Counted from the first letter of the stretch, positions 39,878-49,524 are shown. The stretch is 64,000 nt of DNA from Paracidovorax oryzae ATCC 19882 (GCF_000687165.1 NZ_JMKU01000007.1:1-64000); one strand, 5' to 3'. Notes: generated by a model from the letters alone, not told the origin. Made by a program: numbers and translations.

Positions 39878-40422
39878 CAACGGTAGGACAGTTCAACGCG
39901 GCGGTTCTGCGAGAAGGCGTCTTCCGTGTTGCCTTGCACCGCGGGCTTTTCCTTGCCGAAGCTCACGGCTTCCATCTGGGCATCGGGCACGCCCAGCAGG
40001 CCCAGTGCGCGGCGCACGGCCTCGGCACGCTTCTGGCCGAGGGCCAGGTTGTATTCGCGGCCGCCACGGTCGTCGGTGTGGCCTTCGATCATGACCTTGC
40101 GGCCCTGGCTGGCCTTGATGAATCGGGCGTGCTGCTCGATGAGCGACTGGTATTCGGGCTTGACGACGTAGCTGTCGAAGTCGAAGTAAACGATGCGGGC
40201 CACGCCGACCGGGCCGGCTGCGTCGCGCGCCGACTGGTTCAGGTCCACGGGAGCGACGCCGCTCTGGGAATTCCCGTTGGAATTGGCACCGTTGGGCGCC
40301 GTGGAGGTCGCGCCCTTGTTCTCGACGGGCACGTCCTCCAGCTTCACGCCGGAGCTGCAACCGGCCATCAGGGCGGCGACGGTGAGGGCCAGGGAAATGC
40401 GTTTGAAGGGAAGATTGATCAT
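39877..40422 (-). CDS. pal: Peptidoglycan-associated lipoprotein Pal
   Basis: Pal is an outer-membrane lipoprotein that ties the membrane to peptidoglycan and binds TolB. The 181-aa protein has a lipobox (ALMAGC), an Asn/Ser-rich linker (about 35-65) and an OmpA-like domain: RIVYFDFDSYVVKPEYQSLI, MIEGHTDDRGGREYNLALGQ and RAEAVRRALGLLGV with SFGKEKPAV. A GGAG site precedes the ATG. Its ligand-binding Asp and Arg of the OmpA fold (HTDDRG, NRRVEL) are present. Confidence 0.97.
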   Translation of the reverse strand: MINLPFKRISLALTVAALMAGCSSGVKLEDVPVENKGATSTAPNGANSNGNSQSGVAPVDLNQSARDAAGPVGVARIVYFDFDSYVVKPEYQSLIEQHARFIKASQGRKVMIEGHTDDRGGREYNLALGQKRAEAVRRALGLLGVPDAQMEAVSFGKEKPAVQGNTEDAFSQNRRVELSYR

Positions 40423-40487
40423 TGGGATGGTTCTCCTAGTCCGGATAAGGCGTTACTGTCGAGTCTGAAAAACGAAAAAGATTCAAA

Positions 40488-41804
40488 TTATTGTTTCTGG
40501 AACGGACCCCAGTCCGGCTCCCGGATATCGCCGCTCTGGCCCGCCAGGCGGGCCTTGATCTTGCCATCCAGCGTGGTGGTCATAAGTGCTTCACGGCCCT
40601 GCTGCTGGGTCGCGTAGACGATGAGTTTGCCATTGGGCGCGAAGCTCGGGCTCTCATCGGCCGTGGTGTCGGTGATGGCGGTCACGCTGCCGGATGTCAG
40701 ATCCATGACGTGCAGTTTGAAAGCCCCTCCCACGCGGGAGATGTAGGCCAACCACTTGCCGTCGGGGCTGATGCTTGGAGAAATGTTGTAGGCGCCCGTG
40801 AAGGTGACGCGCTCGGCGCTTCCGCCCGTGGCGGGCACGCGGTAGATCTGCGGGGCACCACCGCGGTCGCTCACGAAGTAGATGCTGCGGCCGTCGCTGG
40901 AATAGGTGGGCTCGGTGTCGATGCCCGAACTCTGCATGAGCCGGCGCGGCTCGCCGCCGTTGGCGTCGATGGTGTAGAGCTGCGAGCTGCCGTCGCGGCT
41001 CAGGGTGACGGCGAGCGTGCGGCCGTCCGGCGACCAAGCGGGCGCGCTGTTGGAGCCGCGGAAGTTGGCGATCAGGCGGCGCCGCCCGGTCGAGACGTCG
41101 TGCACGTACACCACGGGCTTGCGCGACTCGAACGACACGTAGGCGAGCTGCGTGCCGGAGGGCGACCATGCCGGCGAGATGATGGGCTCGGGGCTGGAGA
41201 GCGCCGACTGGGCGTTCTCGCCGTCGGCGTCCGCCACCCACAGGCTGTAGCGGCTGCCGGCCTTGGTGACGTAGGCGATGCGGGTCGAGAAGATGCCGCG
41301 CTGGCCGGTGAGCTTCTCGTACACGTAGTCGGCGATGCGGTGGGCGACGAGGCGCAGGTCGCCCTGCGTGACCACGAAGCTCTGGCCGCCCTTGTCTTCG
41401 CCGCGCACCGTCTCCCAGAGGCGGAAGCGCACGTCGTAGCGGCCATCGGGCAGGCGCGTGATGCTGCCGGTGGTGAGCGAGTCGGCGCCCTTCTGCTTCC
41501 AGAGGGCGACGTCGGGGCGGGAGTTCTCGTCCAGCTGCTGGCCGGAGGCGTCCACGGCGCGGAACTGGCCGCTGCGCTCCAGGTCGGCCTGCACGATGGC
41601 GGAGATCTTCTGCGGCGCGCTCTCCTCGCCGCGGAACGGCGCGATGGCGGTCGGCAGCTGGGTCAGGCCCACGCCGGTGATCTCGACGCGGAACTGCGCG
41701 AAGGCGGGAAAGGAGGCTGCGGAGGCGAGGGCCACGATGGCGTGGCGGCGCGTGGCGTGCGGCAGGGCCGCGGCGAGGGGATGGGATGGGCGGTCTGAAG
41801 TCAT
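40488..41804 (-). CDS. tolB: Tol-Pal system periplasmic protein TolB
   Basis: TolB is the periplasmic beta-propeller that shuttles between TolA and Pal. The 438-aa protein begins with an Arg-rich, Tat-like or Sec signal (ATRRHAIVALASAASFPAFA, then Q). The N-terminal alpha/beta domain (TGVGLTQLPTAIAPFRGE) is followed by propeller repeats with repeated SPDG-type turns (APAWSPDGRTLAVTLSRDG, EPTYSSDGRSIYFVSDRGG, SPSISPDGKWLAYISRVGG). tolQ, tolR and tolA are not upstream; the next gene is divergent msbA. Confidence 0.96.
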   Translation of the reverse strand: MTSDRPSHPLAAALPHATRRHAIVALASAASFPAFAQFRVEITGVGLTQLPTAIAPFRGEESAPQKISAIVQADLERSGQFRAVDASGQQLDENSRPDVALWKQKGADSLTTGSITRLPDGRYDVRFRLWETVRGEDKGGQSFVVTQGDLRLVAHRIADYVYEKLTGQRGIFSTRIAYVTKAGSRYSLWVADADGENAQSALSSPEPIISPAWSPSGTQLAYVSFESRKPVVYVHDVSTGRRRLIANFRGSNSAPAWSPDGRTLAVTLSRDGSSQLYTIDANGGEPRRLMQSSGIDTEPTYSSDGRSIYFVSDRGGAPQIYRVPATGGSAERVTFTGAYNISPSISPDGKWLAYISRVGGAFKLHVMDLTSGSVTAITDTTADESPSFAPNGKLIVYATQQQGREALMTTTLDGKIKARLAGQSGDIREPDWGPFQKQ

Positions 41805-41940
41805 TGACAGCGTTGGGATACCGGGCCATTCGCCGGAGGGAAACCGGAAAGGTCAGGGGCCGAATGTTACACACAGGGCGGACAGTCCTGTGACAAACTG
41901 TGCAAGTTGCCGGCGCGGTCCTACGTAGAATCCGCCCTTC

Positions 41941-43743
41941 ATGCAAGCCTCCGCCCCCCAGGGAGCCCCCGCGACGGACACCGCCGCGGCTCCCGCATCC
42001 GCCCCCCCTTCCCTGTTCGCGCGCCTGCGGCGCATGTCCTCGTACTTCGGGGGGCAGCGCCTCGCCTGGTCGCTGGCGGTGCTGGCCACCGTAGTGGCCG
42101 CGGTGACCGAGCCGCTGATCCCCGCGCTGCTCAAGCCCTTGCTCGACCAGGGCTTCACGGAAGGCTCGCTCAAGCTCTGGCTGGTGCCGGTGGCCGTCAT
42201 GGGGGTGTTCTTCGTGCGCGGCCTGGCGCAGTTCGGCGGGCAGTACGCCCTGGCCCGCATCGCCAACGAAGGCATGCTCAAGCTGCGCGAGACGCTGTTC
42301 GAGCGCCTGCTGTCGGCGGAGATGGCGCTGTTTTCCCGCCAGTCGGCGAGCACCCTGTCGAACACGGTGGTGTACGAAGTGCAGAACGGCGCCACGCAGT
42401 TGGTGCAGGCGCTGCTGGGCATTTCGCGCGACGGCTTCACATTGGTGGCGCTGCTCGTGTACCTGCTCTACCTGAACTGGCAGCTCACGCTCATCGTCGC
42501 TTTCCTGGTGCCCGGCGTGGCCTGGATCATGAAGACGCTGTCGCGCCGCCTCTACCAGATCACCAAGAGCAGCCAGGAGGCGACGGACCAGCTCGCCTAC
42601 GTGGTGGAGGAAAACGTGCTGGCCCACCGCATGGTGCGGCTGCACAGCGCGCAGCCCGGGCAGGCGCGCCGCTTCGGGGTGCTCAGCCATAGACTGCGGC
42701 GCCTGGCGATCAAGGCCACGATCGCCTCGGCCGCGATGACCCCGCTGACGCAATTGCTGGCCGCGGCGGCGCTGTCGGCCGTGATCTGCGTGGCGCTCTG
42801 GCAGAGCCACATCGGGCAGACGCGGGAAGTGACCGTGGGCGGCTTCGCGGCCTTCATGGCGGCGATGCTGATGCTGATCGCGCCCATCCGGCGCCTGGCG
42901 GACGTGGCCAACCCGCTGACACGCGGCGTCGCCGCGCTGGAGCGCGGCCTGGTGCTGCTGGAAAGCGCACCGGCCGAGTCGGGAGGCCAGCATGCGCCGA
43001 AGGAGCGGGCACAGGGCGCGCTGGAGCTCGAGGGCGTGACGGTGGCCTTCGGGGCCGAACTGGCGCCGGCGCTGGACCGGCTGCACCTGTCGGTGCGTCC
43101 CGGCGAGGTCGTTGCGCTGGTGGGTCCCTCGGGCGCCGGCAAGACCACACTGGTGAACCTGCTGCCGCGCTTCCTGCAGCCGACCGAAGGCCGCGTGCTG
43201 CTCGACGGCCGGCCCCTGGAGGAATGGAACCTGTCCGCGCTGCGCTCGCAGTTCGCCATGGTGAGCCAGGACGTGGTGATGTTCAACGACACCGTGGCGG
43301 CCAACGTAGCGCTGGGCGCGGACGTGGACGAAGGGCGCGTGCAGGCCTGCCTGGAGGCAGCCAACCTGTCGGCGCACGTGGCATCGATGCCCCAGGGCAT
43401 GCACACCCTGGTGGGCCACAACGCCGTACAGCTGTCCGGTGGCCAGCGCCAGCGCCTGGCGATCGCGCGGGCGCTCTACAAGGATGCGCCGATCCTGATC
43501 CTGGACGAGGCCACGTCGGCCCTGGATACCGAATCCGAGCGGCTGGTGCAGGACGCCCTGCAGCGCCTCATGCGCGGGCGCACCACGCTGGTGATCGCGC
43601 ACCGGCTCTCCACCATCGAGCACGCCGACCGGGTGGTGGTGATGGAGCGCGGCCGCATCGTGGAACAGGGCACGGACGCCGAACTGCAGGCGCGCGGCGG
43701 CCTCTATGCGCGCCTGAAGGGCTCCGCCCTCGCGGGCGGCTGA
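41941..43743 (+). CDS. msbA: Lipid A export ABC transporter MsbA
   Basis: MsbA flips lipid A-core across the inner membrane. The 600-aa half-transporter has six transmembrane helices in the first 340 residues (LAWSLAVLATVVAAVTEPLI, GFTLVALLVYLLYLNWQLTL) with the family motif YQITKSSQEATDQLAYVVEE. An ATPase domain follows: Walker A GPSGAGKTTL at about 395, signature LSGGQRQR at about 497, and Walker B ILILDEATSALD. The H-loop is IAHRLSTIEHAD. The N-terminus has a 25-residue Ala/Pro-rich extension. It is divergent from tolB. Confidence 0.93.
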   Translation: MQASAPQGAPATDTAAAPASAPPSLFARLRRMSSYFGGQRLAWSLAVLATVVAAVTEPLIPALLKPLLDQGFTEGSLKLWLVPVAVMGVFFVRGLAQFGGQYALARIANEGMLKLRETLFERLLSAEMALFSRQSASTLSNTVVYEVQNGATQLVQALLGISRDGFTLVALLVYLLYLNWQLTLIVAFLVPGVAWIMKTLSRRLYQITKSSQEATDQLAYVVEENVLAHRMVRLHSAQPGQARRFGVLSHRLRRLAIKATIASAAMTPLTQLLAAAALSAVICVALWQSHIGQTREVTVGGFAAFMAAMLMLIAPIRRLADVANPLTRGVAALERGLVLLESAPAESGGQHAPKERAQGALELEGVTVAFGAELAPALDRLHLSVRPGEVVALVGPSGAGKTTLVNLLPRFLQPTEGRVLLDGRPLEEWNLSALRSQFAMVSQDVVMFNDTVAANVALGADVDEGRVQACLEAANLSAHVASMPQGMHTLVGHNAVQLSGGQRQRLAIARALYKDAPILILDEATSALDTESERLVQDALQRLMRGRTTLVIAHRLSTIEHADRVVVMERGRIVEQGTDAELQARGGLYARLKGSALAGG

Positions 43744-43751
43744 GGGCCGCT

Positions 43752-43775
43752 GCTACCTTGCTACCTTGCTACCTG
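43752..43775. repeat. Three tandem 8-bp repeats
   Basis: GCTACCTT-GCTACCTT-GCTACCTG occupies most of the 33-bp gap between the convergent msbA and ankyrin genes. Such short tandem repeats can vary by slippage, but this one lies outside coding sequence, ending 1 bp before the ankyrin stop codon. Confidence 0.9.
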
Positions 43776-43776
43776 T

Positions 43777-44472
43777 TCACCACTTGCCGCGATTGGGCTG
43801 GCGGCGCTGCAGGGCCTGCGCGACGAGGTCCACCATGTCCTGCCGCGCCGCCCGCCGGGCGAAGTCCGCGGCGGTGAGGCCGAGCTGGTTCTTGATGGTG
43901 GGGTCCGCGCCCTGCTCCACCAGGAAGCGCGCCACGTCGGCCCGGCCATAGCTGACGGCCATCATGAGCGGCGTGGTGCCGTTGGGCGATTCGGCATCGA
44001 TGTACGCGCTCTGGTCGATGAGCAGCCGGGTGATTTCCAGTTGCTGGTCTGTGGTGCCGGAGGCGGCATAGTGCAGCGGGGTCCAGCCGGTCTTGTTGAC
44101 GTCGCCATCCTTGGCGATGAGCGCGCGGACCGCGGCGACCTGCCCGCGCAGGCTGGCGATCATGAGCGGGCTCTCGTCCTTGGAGTTGCGCGTTTCCACC
44201 TTGATGCCGGGCGCGGCCATGAGCGCGTCGAACGCTTTCATCGAGCCCTGCTGCAGGGCGAGCGTGAGGCCGACGTCGCCCTTCGGGTTGCGCGTGTTGG
44301 GGTCGAATCCGCGCCGCACGAGCGCAGTGATGTCGTCGCCCTGGTCGCGCACGATGGCGGTGAAGAAGTCGTCATAGGCGCCGGCGTGCGCGCAGGCGGC
44401 GCACAGGCCCGCGCCGGCCAGCGCCGCGGCGGAGACGAACAGGCGCCGCGACAGGTGGCGAAACTGCGTCAT
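43777..44472 (-). CDS. Exported ankyrin-repeat protein
   Basis: A 231-aa periplasmic ankyrin-repeat protein. A signal peptide (SRRLFVSAAALAGAGLCAACAHA) is followed by about five ankyrin units, for example DVGLTLALQQGSMKAFDALM, DESPLMIASLRGQVAAVRALI, GWTPLHYAASG, GTTPLMMAVSYGRADVARFLVEQGADP (read as parts) and GLTAADFARRAARQDMVDLV. Ankyrin repeats mediate protein binding; the partner is unknown. Its ATG overlaps the tatD stop as ATGA, so the two are coupled. Homologues next to tatD are common in related genera. Confidence 0.9.
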   Translation of the reverse strand: MTQFRHLSRRLFVSAAALAGAGLCAACAHAGAYDDFFTAIVRDQGDDITALVRRGFDPNTRNPKGDVGLTLALQQGSMKAFDALMAAPGIKVETRNSKDESPLMIASLRGQVAAVRALIAKDGDVNKTGWTPLHYAASGTTDQQLEITRLLIDQSAYIDAESPNGTTPLMMAVSYGRADVARFLVEQGADPTIKNQLGLTAADFARRAARQDMVDLVAQALQRRQPNRGKW

Positions 44473-45278
44473 GGAGCATCCTTTCGGAAAAAGAGCGTGT
44501 CGAAATTCCGGCTCGTGGCCTCGCCCACGGCCTCGGCCTCCAGCCCCCTGAGCGCCGCGATCTGCTGCGCCACGAAGGGCACGTAGGACGGGTTGTTGGT
44601 CTTGCCCCGGTAGGGCACGGGCGCGAGGTAGGGGCTGTCGGTCTCGATGAGCATGCGGTCGAGCGGCACGAAGGCCGCCACGTCGCGCAGCGGCTGGGCA
44701 TTCTTGAAGGTGAGGATGCCCGAGAACGAGATGTAGTAGCCGAGATCCAGCGCCGCGCGTGCCACCTCGGCCGTCTCGGTGAAGCAGTGGAAGACGCCTC
44801 CCGCGCGGTTGCCGGCGCCGTCCTCGCCCTCCTCCCGCAGGATGGCGAGGGTGTCGTCGGACGCGCTGCGGGTGTGGATGACCAGCGGCTTGCCGCAGGC
44901 CCGCGCGGCGCGGATGTGGGTGCGGAAGCGCTCGCGCTGCCATTCCAGGTCGGCGATGCTGCGGCCGCCCTTGCGGTCTTCCATGCCGTAGTAGTCCAGC
45001 CCGGTCTCGCCGATGGCGATGACCCGCGGCAGCGCGGCGCGGTCCAGCAGGTCCTGCACCGACGGTTCGGTGACGCCCTCGTTGTCGGGGTGCACCCCCA
45101 CCGTGCTCCAGAAGTTGTCGTGGGCGAGAGCGAGCGCATGCACGTCGCCGAATTCCTCCATGGTGGTGCAGATGCACAGCGCGCGGGTGACGCGTGCCTC
45201 GTCCATGGCCTGGCGGATGGCGGGCAGTTGCGCGGACAGTTCGGGAAAGCTCAGGTGGCAGTGCGAATCGGTGAACAT
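44469..45278 (-). CDS. tatD: TatD-family metal-dependent deoxyribonuclease
   Basis: A 269-aa TIM-barrel hydrolase of the TatD/YcfH family, 3'-5' exonucleases linked to DNA fragmentation and repair. Metal-binding motifs are FTDSHCHLSF, AIGETGLDYYGMEDR, PLVIHTRSASDDTL, GVFHCFTETAEVA and LIETDSPYLAPVPYRGKTN. ATG 45278 starts the MFTDSHCHL block. The gene follows the PilZ gene by 166 bp, in which I see no further gene. It is translationally coupled to the ankyrin gene. Confidence 0.93.
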   Translation of the reverse strand: MFTDSHCHLSFPELSAQLPAIRQAMDEARVTRALCICTTMEEFGDVHALALAHDNFWSTVGVHPDNEGVTEPSVQDLLDRAALPRVIAIGETGLDYYGMEDRKGGRSIADLEWQRERFRTHIRAARACGKPLVIHTRSASDDTLAILREEGEDGAGNRAGGVFHCFTETAEVARAALDLGYYISFSGILTFKNAQPLRDVAAFVPLDRMLIETDSPYLAPVPYRGKTNNPSYVPFVAQQIAALRGLEAEAVGEATSRNFDTLFFRKDAP

Positions 45279-45444
45279 GGCAGCAGGGATGTTAGGCGGC
45301 GCGGAGCGCCACGGCCGTAGGAGAACGACGGCACGGCCGGGTTCCGGCCGGGACAGGAGGTCAGGTCGGCCGCCGGGCCACCGAGACGGCGCGAGGCGCA
45401 CCGGCCCGCTTCGCGCCAGGGCGGCGCGGACGCGGCAAACCGGC

Positions 45445-45804
45445 TCAGATGGTCTGCGTGGGCCGCTCGGAGGCCAGGGCCGTGCCCAGGATCTCTTCGA
45501 TGCGGGCCTTGAGCACGCGGGACTTGTCGTCCTTGGGGAACTGGATGCCGATGCCCTGCGTGCGGTTGCCGGCGGCGCGCGCCGGCGTGACCCAGGCCAC
45601 GCGGCCGGCCACGGGATAGCGCTGGGTGTCCTCCGGCAGCGTGAGCAGCACATAGACGTCGTCGCCCAGGCGGTACTCGCGCTGGGTGGGCACGAAGATG
45701 CCGCCTTCGGAGAAGAACGGGATGTACGCCGCGTAGAGTGCCGCCTTTTCCTTGATGGCCAGCTGCATGACGCTGGGACGGGGGGCGCTGGGAGGGGTAC
45801 TCAT
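45445..45804 (-). CDS. PilZ-domain protein (type IV pilus PilZ type)
   Basis: A 119-aa PilZ-domain protein encoded next to holB, where the type IV pilus assembly protein PilZ is usually found. Blocks are LYAAYIPFFSEGGIFVPTQR, YRLGDDVYVLLTLPEDTQRY, VAGRVAWVTPARAAGNRTQG and GIGIQFPKDD. The RxxxR and D/NxSxxG signatures needed for cyclic di-GMP binding are missing, as in canonical pilus PilZ, so a protein-interaction role in pilus biogenesis is more likely than c-di-GMP sensing. Confidence 0.9.
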   Translation of the reverse strand: MSTPPSAPRPSVMQLAIKEKAALYAAYIPFFSEGGIFVPTQREYRLGDDVYVLLTLPEDTQRYPVAGRVAWVTPARAAGNRTQGIGIQFPKDDKSRVLKARIEEILGTALASERPTQTI

Positions 45805-45823
45805 GTGGGGGCGGGCCGGTCGT

Positions 45824-46825
45824 TCAATGGCGGGAGTTTAGGGCGTTTCGCGCCTGGGCAACAAGCGACTCCAGCATCAATCCCGGGTTGAAGGGATGGT
45901 CCGCGGTGCGGGCCTCCTTGGCGAGCGCACGGGCCCAGCGGGTGAGCGGACCGACGGCGGGCGGCGAAGGCAGGTCGGCCTCGGCGAAGTAGCGTGGTGT
46001 GGCGCCCACGCGCCGGGCGAGCAGGTCGTGGCAGAGCTTCTGCAGGGCATCGACAGCATCGGCGGGCGACAGGTCCGACAGCGCCGTCGCATCGCCGCGG
46101 GCCACGGCGCGCGGGATCTGCGACCAGGCCTGGGGGCTGCGCCCGCCCTGGGCGAAGGCCAGGGCGTCCTCGGGCCGGCCGCCGGCCGCCCGCAGCAGGG
46201 ACGCCGCGGCATCGGCAGCGACGCCCTGCCCTGCAAGCCAGGCCAGCGATTCATCCTCGCCGGGCCACTGCATGGTGTGGCCCAGGCAGCGGCTGCGGAT
46301 GGTGGGCAGCAGCTGGTGCGCGGCCTCGCTCGCCAGCACGAAGCGCACGTCGCCCGCGGGCTCCTCCAGCGTCTTGAGCAGGGCGTTGGCAGTGACGGTG
46401 TTCATCTGCTCGGCCGGATAGACGAGCACGGCCTTGCCCCGTCCGCGCGCGGAGGTGCGCTGCGCGAACTGCACCGCATCGCGCATCGCCTCGACCCGGA
46501 TCTCGCGGCTGGCCTTGCGCTTCTTGTCGTCGATCTCGGCCTGCGCCTTCTCCGGCAGCGGCCATCCGCGCCCGATCATTTCGGTTTCAGGCATGAGCAC
46601 GCAGAGGTCGGCATGGGTGCGCACCTCGATGGCATGGCAGCTGCCGCAGTGCCCGCATGCGCCGTCTTCGGTCGGCGCTTCGCACAGCCAGGCACGTACC
46701 AGCTCGAGCGCGAGCGTGTACTGCCCCAGCCCGGAAGGACCGCTGAGCAGCCACGCATGGCCGCGCTGGGCCAGCAGCCTGCGGCGCTGGGCAGCGATCC
46801 AGGGGGACACGGCGGCCGAACTCAT
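45824..46825 (-). CDS. holB: DNA polymerase III delta' subunit
   Basis: HolB is the delta' subunit of the clamp loader. The 333-aa protein has an AAA+ fold in which the P-loop is degenerate ([15 protein letters not shown], no Lys), as expected for delta'. It has a zinc module ([12 protein letters not shown]), a sensor region ([24 protein letters not shown]), LPTIRSRC and a C-terminal collar domain. ATG 46825 overlaps the tmk stop (ATGA). The tmk-holB-pilZ-tatD order is conserved in proteobacteria. Confidence 0.95.
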   Translation of the reverse strand: MSSAAVSPWIAAQRRRLLAQRGHAWLLSGPSGLGQYTLALELVRAWLCEAPTEDGACGHCGSCHAIEVRTHADLCVLMPETEMIGRGWPLPEKAQAEIDDKKRKASREIRVEAMRDAVQFAQRTSARGRGKAVLVYPAEQMNTVTANALLKTLEEPAGDVRFVLASEAAHQLLPTIRSRCLGHTMQWPGEDESLAWLAGQGVAADAAASLLRAAGGRPEDALAFAQGGRSPQAWSQIPRAVARGDATALSDLSPADAVDALQKLCHDLLARRVGATPRYFAEADLPSPPAVGPLTRWARALAKEARTADHPFNPGLMLESLVAQARNALNSRH

Positions 46826-47487
46826 GCCCCCTCCTGCGCCGCATCCAGCACGCCACGCCGGTGGAGGATGTCCATGAGCCGGGCACGCACCGCTTCGCGC
46901 GGCTGGTCGGCGTCGAGCCGCGCGAAGCGCCCGGGGTCGGCCGCCGCCCGGTCGGCATAGCCCTGCGCCACGCGGCGGAAGAACTCCACGGGCTGCGCCT
47001 CGAAGCGGTCCGGCGCCCGCGCGCCTTCGAGCCGCGCGGCGGCCACATCGGGAGCCAGGTCGAACCAGAGCGTCAGGTGGGGGTGGAGGATGGCATCGGA
47101 GCCCTCCTGCAGGCCCGACTGGGTGATGCGCTCGAGCTGGGCGAGCACGGCCCTGTCGAAGCCCCGCCCCGCCCCCTGGTAGGCGAAGGTGGCGTCGGTG
47201 AAGCGGTCGCACAGCACGACTTCGCCGCGCACCAGCGCGGGCGCGATCACCGAGCGCAGGTGGTCGCGGCGGCCCGCGAAGACGACCAGCGACTCGGTGA
47301 GCGCGTCCATGGCCTCGTTCAGCAGCAGCGAGCGCAGGGTCTCGGCCAGGGGCGTGCCGCCGGGCTCGCGGGTCACGGTGACCGTGCGGCCTTCGCGGCG
47401 CAGTGCCTCGGCCACGGCCTCGATGTGGGAGGACTTGCCCGCCCCGTCGATGCCCTCGAATGTGATGAACCAACCCCGTCGCTGCAT
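46822..47487 (-). CDS. tmk: Thymidylate kinase
   Basis: Tmk phosphorylates dTMP to dTDP for DNA synthesis. The 221-aa protein shows the P-loop [20 protein letters not shown], the [18 protein letters not shown] block with the DR-type Arg, the base-binding [19 protein letters not shown] and [16 protein letters not shown] with the lid region. Length is typical. ATG 47487 gives the family start ([12 protein letters not shown]). It is coupled to holB and follows mltG by 40 bp. Confidence 0.96.
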   Translation of the reverse strand: MQRRGWFITFEGIDGAGKSSHIEAVAEALRREGRTVTVTREPGGTPLAETLRSLLLNEAMDALTESLVVFAGRRDHLRSVIAPALVRGEVVLCDRFTDATFAYQGAGRGFDRAVLAQLERITQSGLQEGSDAILHPHLTLWFDLAPDVAAARLEGARAPDRFEAQPVEFFRRVAQGYADRAAADPGRFARLDADQPREAVRARLMDILHRRGVLDAAQEGA

Positions 47488-47527
47488 GGAAGAAAGACCT
47501 TTGTGGTGCGTGCGCTGCCGGTGCGGC

Positions 47528-48607
47528 TTACTGCCCCTGCGGCGCCGGCTGGCCGCGCTGGTAGCGGTTCACCGCGCGGTTGTGTTCATCGAGCGTGGGG
47601 CTGAAGTGGCTGGTGCCATCGCCCCGCGCCACGAAATAGAGGGCCTGCGTGCGCTCGGGCTGCACGGCGGCGATGAGCGAGGCCTTGCCCGGCATCGAAA
47701 TGGGCGTGGGCGGCAGGCCGGCGCGGGTGTAGGTGTTCCAGGGCGTATCGGCCAGCAGGTCGCGGCGGCGCAGGTTGCCGTCGAACTTCTCGCCCATGCC
47801 GTAGATGACCGTGGGATCGGTCTGCAGCAGCATGCCCGCCCGCAGGCGGTTGACGAAGACGCCGGCGATCTGGCCACGGTCGGAGGCTCGGCCGGTTTCC
47901 TTCTCGACGATGCTCGCCAGGATGAGGGCCTCGTCGGCGCTCTTGAGCGGCAGGTCGGCGGAGCGCTGCGCCCATGCGGCCTCCAGCCGGCGATCCATGG
48001 CGCGCAGGGCCCGCCTCATCACCGCGAGATCGCTCGTACCCTTGGCAAACGTGTAGGTATCGGGGAAGAAACGCCCCTCGGGCGGCACCCCGGTGCGGCC
48101 CAGGCGCTCCATGATGGCGGCGTCGGCCAGGCCCTGGGTGTCGTGGCGCAGCGCCTCGTCGCGGTCCAGCGCGGCGCGGAACTGGCGGAAGGTCCAGCCC
48201 TCCACGAGCGTGACGGCGCGCAGAGCCTCCTCGCCGCGCACGAGTTTCTGCAGCAGGCCGAAGGGGGTGGTGCCCGGCGGGATTTCATAGTTGCCGGCCT
48301 TGATCAGCCGGTCCTTGCCCGACAGGCGGAACCAGGCATAGAGCAGGCGCGGATCGGTATCCACGCCGGCCTCCACGGCGGCCACGGCGACACCGCGCGG
48401 GGTGGTGCCGGGCTCGATCTCGAGTTCCAGCACGCCGGGGGTGCCCCCGGCCGTGGCGGCGCCCGCGGCCGCTCGCTGCGGCAGCGGATGGTGGAGCCAC
48501 CAGAAACCCAGGCCGGCTGCCGCGAAGGCCACCAACACGATGAAAAGGAAGAAACGGCGCACGAACCGGAATGGAGAGAGGGGAAAGAGCCGGGCATGAT
48601 AATTCAC
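47528..48607 (-). CDS. mltG: Endolytic murein transglycosylase MltG
   Basis: MltG is an inner-membrane lytic transglycosylase that cuts nascent glycan strands and sets their length. The 359-aa protein has one N-terminal transmembrane helix ([20 protein letters not shown]), a LysM-like domain and the catalytic YceG block [13 protein letters not shown] (catalytic Glu), then [21 protein letters not shown] and [15 protein letters not shown]. The longest frame begins at GTG 48607, only 2 bp from the divergent ygfZ ATG; a GTG at 48559 just before the helix is an alternative start. Confidence 0.93.
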   Translation of the reverse strand: MNYHARLFPLSPFRFVRRFFLFIVLVAFAAAGLGFWWLHHPLPQRAAAGAATAGGTPGVLELEIEPGTTPRGVAVAAVEAGVDTDPRLLYAWFRLSGKDRLIKAGNYEIPPGTTPFGLLQKLVRGEEALRAVTLVEGWTFRQFRAALDRDEALRHDTQGLADAAIMERLGRTGVPPEGRFFPDTYTFAKGTSDLAVMRRALRAMDRRLEAAWAQRSADLPLKSADEALILASIVEKETGRASDRGQIAGVFVNRLRAGMLLQTDPTVIYGMGEKFDGNLRRRDLLADTPWNTYTRAGLPPTPISMPGKASLIAAVQPERTQALYFVARGDGTSHFSPTLDEHNRAVNRYQRGQPAPQGQ

Positions 48608-48609
48608 CC

Positions 48610-49524
48610 ATGACGTCCCCCCTGAATGGCCTGGCCCCCCTCAACGGGCTCGGCGTGATCCGCGTGCAAGGAGAAGATGCCGCGCAATTCCTCCACGGCC
48701 AGCTCACGCAGGACTTCCTGCTGCTGCCGCCCGGCCAGGCGCGGCTGGCGGCCTTCCTCTCGGCCAAGGGCCGCATGCAGGCCAGCTTCATCGGCTGGCG
48801 CGCGGGCGATGCCGAGGTCCTGCTGGTCTGCAGCCGCGACGTGCTCGCCACGGTGCTCAAGCGCCTGTCGATGTTCGTGCTGCGCGCCAAGGCGCGGCTC
48901 ACCGATGCCACGGCCGACTTCGCACTCTGGGGCTTGGCAGGCGATGCCGTCTCCGCGGTGGCGGGCGAGGCCCTGCCGCCCTGGAGCCGGCAGGATACCC
49001 CCCAGGGCACCGTGGTGCACCTCCATCCCGGTGCCGGGCAGCCGCGTGCCCTGCTGGCGCAACCCGCGGGCCAGCCCGCACCGGCCGGCCCGGCCCTGGC
49101 GCCCGGCCTCTGGGAGTGGGGCGAAGTGCAGAGCGGCGTGGCCACGCTGACCGCACCGCTGGTCGAATTGTTCGTGCCGCAGATGCTCAACTACGAATCG
49201 GTAGGCGGCGTGAATTTCAAGAAGGGCTGCTACCCCGGCCAGGAGGTGGTGGCGCGCAGCCAGTTCCGCGGCACGCTCAAGCGCCGCACCTACCTGGCGC
49301 ACGCCCCCGAGCCGATCGCCGTGGGCGCCGAGGTGTTCGCCGCCAGCGATGCCGAGCAGCCCTGCGGCACGGTGGTCCAGGCCGCGGCGGCACCGGGCGG
49401 CGGCTTCGATGCGCTGGTGGCACTGCAGGTAGCCTCCACCGGCGAGGCACTGCGCGTGGGCGGCCCGGAAGGCGTGCCCCTCGCCCTGGGCGACCTGCCC
49501 TACGCGCTGCTCGACGATATTTGA
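48610..49524 (+). CDS. ygfZ: Folate-binding Fe-S cluster repair protein YgfZ
   Basis: YgfZ is a tetrahydrofolate-binding protein of the GcvT family that supports Fe-S enzymes such as MiaB. The 304-aa protein has LGVIRVQGEDAAQFLHGQLTQ at the start, AAFLSAKGRMQASFIGWR, NYESVGGVNFKKGCYPGQE (containing the family hallmark KGCYxGQE with Cys) and VVARSQFRGTLKRR. No Shine-Dalgarno is seen before ATG 48610; an in-frame ATG at 48571 is possible. The gene is divergent from mltG. Confidence 0.93.
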   Translation: MTSPLNGLAPLNGLGVIRVQGEDAAQFLHGQLTQDFLLLPPGQARLAAFLSAKGRMQASFIGWRAGDAEVLLVCSRDVLATVLKRLSMFVLRAKARLTDATADFALWGLAGDAVSAVAGEALPPWSRQDTPQGTVVHLHPGAGQPRALLAQPAGQPAPAGPALAPGLWEWGEVQSGVATLTAPLVELFVPQMLNYESVGGVNFKKGCYPGQEVVARSQFRGTLKRRTYLAHAPEPIAVGAEVFAASDAEQPCGTVVQAAAAPGGGFDALVALQVASTGEALRVGGPEGVPLALGDLPYALLDDI

